Source: Rhizoctonia solani (Eukaryota > Basidiomycota > Agaricomycetes > Cantharellales > Ceratobasidiaceae). Taken from it: a DNA stretch of 64,000 nt. Each line of letters opens with the position of its first letter. Position 1 is the first letter of the stretch. Made by a program: the position numbers and the translations under genes. Under the pieces are notes generated by a model. The model had not been told where the DNA came from and searched no databases. It saw only the letters and a list, made by a program, of their open reading frames with translations. Shown piece after piece: positions 61,001 to 64,000 of the stretch. Where the stretch lies: contig NC_057377.1 in the NCBI RefSeq assembly GCF_016906535.1, forward strand, positions 868,001 through 932,000. The letters are read 5' to 3'.

Positions 61001-63915
61001 CGTTACATGCCAATACCAAATACCGCCCCGCTCTCTATCTCTCCCCGTCGCGCCTCGCCTTCAATGATGCAACTTCCACAAGAAGGAAGCACGGAGTCGT
61101 ACGAACAGCAAGGCGAATACGATCAAGATGGAATGTTATCGTATGCTGCGCCGCATATGGCTCCGTTGGATTTGCGTTTGCGAATGCCAAGGAGAGAGGG
61201 AACCACTGGTCCTTGGATGACGGAACACTTCACCAATTCGCCATCAAGTTTCCACAGTAGCCAAGTTGGGAGCATGCATTCGGCTTCAAGCAGCCTATCA
61301 ACTGGGTCAAAGGCAATGGACATTCGCCGAAGTATTTCCTTCAACAAGTTGATGAATGGACCTGTGCATGTAGAAGTAAGTATTGCACTTCCCGTACTAA
61401 ATCATTACTAACCGTGATCCAGGATGGAACATTCGGAAACCCTGGACCTGGTCCAACCACGATGATGACTTACTCGAAACGAGGCCAACCAGTAGAGACT
61501 TTGGGCTCCCCGATTGTCTTGCAACCATCGTCACTTGAGCACGCTCCAAGTGTACCGAAAACACCTCAACATCATGTTCCTACTGAGATGATTGAAAGAA
61601 CATCCAGACAGGCGAGTTTTACGCATCTTTAAGCTGTGCTCTAGTTTCTCATATGTTGTTTACAGCCCTCTTCAACGAGCCTAGATGCAACACCTCGCAA
61701 GTCAGACGACTTATTATCACTGAAGATCTCCCCAGCGCAAATTGCTACGGAGGCTGAAATGAACATTCATCCTGCTACTCCCAGTGTATCAACACAGTCC
61801 CCTATTCAAAACCATGGTAATGAATTCTCGCCCGTGGAACAGCGTACCCCATACAAGGTCAGCTCGAGAAAACTAAACAAATCCACGATTGTTCACTCAT
61901 GCATTTCCCCCGTTAGGCCTTGTCCTTATCTTCCCCAAGCCCTGGGCCATATCCTTCGACTCCTTTGACCGCTCCGTCCCCCCTGCAAATCCTACGACGA
62001 AATTTGATGGCACGCACCAGTCCCGAATCCCCTCGATTCTTGTCGCCTCAAACCAGATTCACCAATCTACCAGAGGTAAGTGGTACGTTACTTGGTAATC
62101 GGCTTTGACCAACACTCCTTTCTCGTTCTAGTCTCGACCGCCTCGGCATCAGCACCACGCCTCAGCATCACTCGCTCCATCGACTCGCCCGGTATGTTAT
62201 AGTTAGCACCCCATACTAAGACCAAACTTGACACTGTTGTGCATATAGCGAGACGAATTCCATAATATGCCTATGTCTGCACCAGGCCCTCGAGATCGAC
62301 GCTCATTGACCCCAAACACTCGCTTCGCTGCCACGCCTTCAATTCCGGGATCTCCTGCGCAATCAGTTCACTCAACAATATCTCAGACGAAGCCCCTGCT
62401 GTTCTTCGCGATCGCCAAAAACTCTGCTCAGGAAGTTGAGAGGCTCTTACAGGACGGCGAAGTGAAGCCTGATGACAAGGCCGGTCCAGAAGATCTTCCT
62501 GCACTCGCTTTTGCTCTAGCGAATGAGCAATTGACCGACAAGACCCAAATTGTGAAGAGCCTTCTCAGCCATGGCGCTGACCCTTCCTCTGTACTACATC
62601 GCCAAACGGGCTCCGGGCAGTTTGACGACGCAGATCTAGCCCTTACGACGCGTATTGAACAAGGAATGAACCCTGCCATTCGGTAAGACCGCTTTCGAAT
62701 TATTGACACGCCTAATTATGACCTAACCAATTTCCCAGGTATTATTTGAACAGAAAGCAAATGACCATCCCCGCTCCTCAAGCAGAGTTACTCGAGAAGA
62801 ACAACTTTGGTGGACTTACTCGCGCCGGCTTCAGCATCATCGGTCAAGACGCAGCTCTAGAGGAGCTGATCCGAGTCGTGGCTGGACACTGTCGACGAAA
62901 AGCGCTTAATCCTCTGGTAGTCGTGTTTTCCGGCGGACCGGGTTGTGGGAAGAGCTTGCTTGCATCGAAAAGTAAGTCCCCCCGTTTGCACTAATTATAT
63001 TTTTTTATCTAATTCTCGAACATAGTTGGACCCCTGCTTCATGTCCCTTACTTTACTATCAATATGACCAATCTTCGAAATGAAGCGGCTTTGTTCAATT
63101 ATATATCTATGACTACAAAAGTTGGGCAGCCCAAGGTACTTGCTCATTTATCAGATTGCATAAAAGTTATTTACCCGAACCTAGATTCCGCTCATGGACT
63201 TTTTGAGGGACAACCAAGGTCAAAGATGCGTTGTCGTGCTAGAAGTAAGTTCGGAGAACGAGTCCCCTAAGAACTCGTATTGATTGTCTTTACAGGAAAT
63301 CGAGAAGGCTGCAGACAAGACGGTGTGGCATTCGTTGCTTATGCCGTGGGAATTAGGAAAAGCAACGGTCATTTCTCCCCTAAATAACGAGCAAATCGAT
63401 ATCGACACTTCCCAAGTCATTTGGATTGCTACTTCCAACTCCGGCGACGACGCGACGCTCAAGTTCTTCGCTGAGAGATCTAGACCTAGCGATCGTGGAG
63501 AGTCAGCGCTTGCTCGTTTAGCTCATAACCCCCGACCCAAAGAGGACAATTTTACCAGGAACGACTATCTGAAGTTGATGCAAGCAGTCCGGAAACGACT
63601 GGGTGAATTACTTGGCGTATGTTTACCCTCTCCCCCCACAATACTCTCAGTTAATGACATTTTGTCTAGTCTTCGATGATTTCGCGTGTTAGCAGCGTAC
63701 TTCCTTTCTTACCTTTCACCGAAGATGAGGTGTATGCGCTAGCTTCCGAGTCTCTTTCGGCTATGCGCGCAGAGCAAAAAGGCGATCAAAGTTACGATTC
63801 TGTGGACTGGGATGAACTTCTTCAACAGGCGGTTGGAGAATACATTCCGGGAGAAGGTGCACGATCAGTTCATCGGGCAGTCCAACGTGCTTTTGACGAA
63901 GTTGCGGAGTGGTAA
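52076..63915 (+). CDS. Giant CCCH zinc finger - disordered - ankyrin - AAA+ protein (about 3650 aa)
   Basis: Seventeen exons (52076-52109, 52159-52181, 52243-52335, 52394-52915, 52979-53369, 53427-56131, 56186-61375, 61423-61611, 61666-61857, 61917-62075, 62132-62191, 62249-62682, 62739-62971, 63026-63135, 63185-63244, 63296-63616, 63670-63915) stay in phase without a stop: 3653 residues. Residues 15-33 form a CCCH finger (C-X7-C-X5-C-X3-H). Roughly residues 60-3200 are Pro/Ser/Glu-rich and presumably disordered. An ankyrin-like segment (PLLFFAIAKNSAQEVERLL, LLSHGADPSS) lies near 3235-3305. The AAA+ module has Walker A GGPGCGKS (about 3397), Walker B VVVLEE (Glu for the usual Asp), sensor-1 IATSN, a candidate Arg finger (about R3578) and GARSVHRAVQ as sensor-2. 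Ankyrin plus HSP100-type AAA+ recalls animal CLPB/Skd3. Introns at 52182-52242 and 61612-61665 use GC donors; 53370-53426 is an in-frame optional intron. Confidence 0.7.
53983..54163 (+). repeat. 21-bp tandem repeats encoding degenerate RRES heptads
   Basis: About eight imperfect 21-bp units lie in the coding sequence of the giant gene. Each encodes a 7-residue unit of the type V-R-R-E-S-x-S (VHREST, VRRESTS, VRRESIS, VRRESVG). The Arg-Arg-x-Ser pattern is a typical basophilic kinase site (inference). Confidence 0.75.
54580..54790 (+). repeat. ER-R-S repeat block in the giant gene
   Basis: A second low-complexity block encodes repeated E-R-R-x-S units (for example SIERRQSAQLASAERRQST). It is distinct from the 21-bp array upstream but of similar basic/Ser character. 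Confidence 0.55.
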
Positions 63916-64000
63916 ACTGTGATTATATGTTTTCGTTTGTTTATGTAATGAGATTTATGGCGCTTTCCTATGATAACTTATTATTGTACAAAGTTACGTA
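63916..64000 (+). other. 3' flank of the giant gene
   Basis: T-rich sequence following the TAA, including TTATGTAATGAG and TTATTATTG stretches compatible with a polyadenylation region. The window ends here. Confidence 0.35.

Noticed and set aside
1..64000. tRNA, rRNA or CRISPR features
   Set aside because: No convincing tRNA cloverleaf, rRNA segment or regular repeat-spacer array was seen on reading; a dedicated scan was not possible.

Overview
The window is eukaryotic nuclear DNA from a filamentous fungus, almost certainly a basidiomycete of the Agaricomycetes. Genes are split by many short (about 40-65 nt) GT-AG introns, UTRs and spacers are compact, and the mobile element is of the Plavaka type known from Agaricomycetes. 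A Rhizoctonia/Ceratobasidium-like host would fit, but that is inference. No sequence search was run: calls rest on motifs read by eye, and gene models were built by matching splice sites to reading phase.

Layout. (1) 0.4-9 kb: a tiny two-exon gene, a taxilin-like coiled-coil gene with an embedded SUMO-like domain, UDP-N-acetylglucosamine pyrophosphorylase (chitin precursor synthesis), and a 20-exon GH51 alpha-L-arabinofuranosidase. (2) 9.4-12.6 kb: two broken genes, a relic medium-chain dehydrogenase/reductase and a PLC-like phosphodiesterase carrying an in-frame stop. (3) 13-23 kb: an arrestin-like protein, then 3-hydroxyanthranilate dioxygenase (NAD+ synthesis) and the ERG2 sterol isomerase (ergosterol synthesis), flanked by two paralogous GNAT acetyltransferases. 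(4) 23-45 kb: a gene-poor accessory block dominated by a 12.4-kb Plavaka-like DNA transposon (26117-38495). It has 200-bp terminal inverted repeats, a transposase gene with two TGA codons, a spliced cargo gene resembling DUF6532 proteins, and an orphan 387-codon ORF. A 1.1-kb solo LTR with a perfect 5-bp target duplication sits exactly at a splice acceptor of the cargo gene. A decayed RecQ-like helicase lies just outside the right end. (5) 45-64 kb: a gene-dense housekeeping block with an acetamidase-type amidase, mitochondrial ribosomal protein bL9m, gamma-tubulin complex component 4, and one giant gene (52076-63915). Its 17 exons join in phase to a protein of about 3650 residues: an N-terminal CCCH zinc finger, a very long Pro/Ser/Glu-rich disordered body, an ankyrin-like segment and a C-terminal ClpB-type AAA+ module.

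The most unusual observations are the giant CCCH-AAA+ protein, the taxilin/SUMO-like fusion, the cargo-carrying transposon with its LTR and TpCpG-biased decay, and several extreme splicing features (2-, 8-, 11- and 14-nt exons, GC-AG introns).
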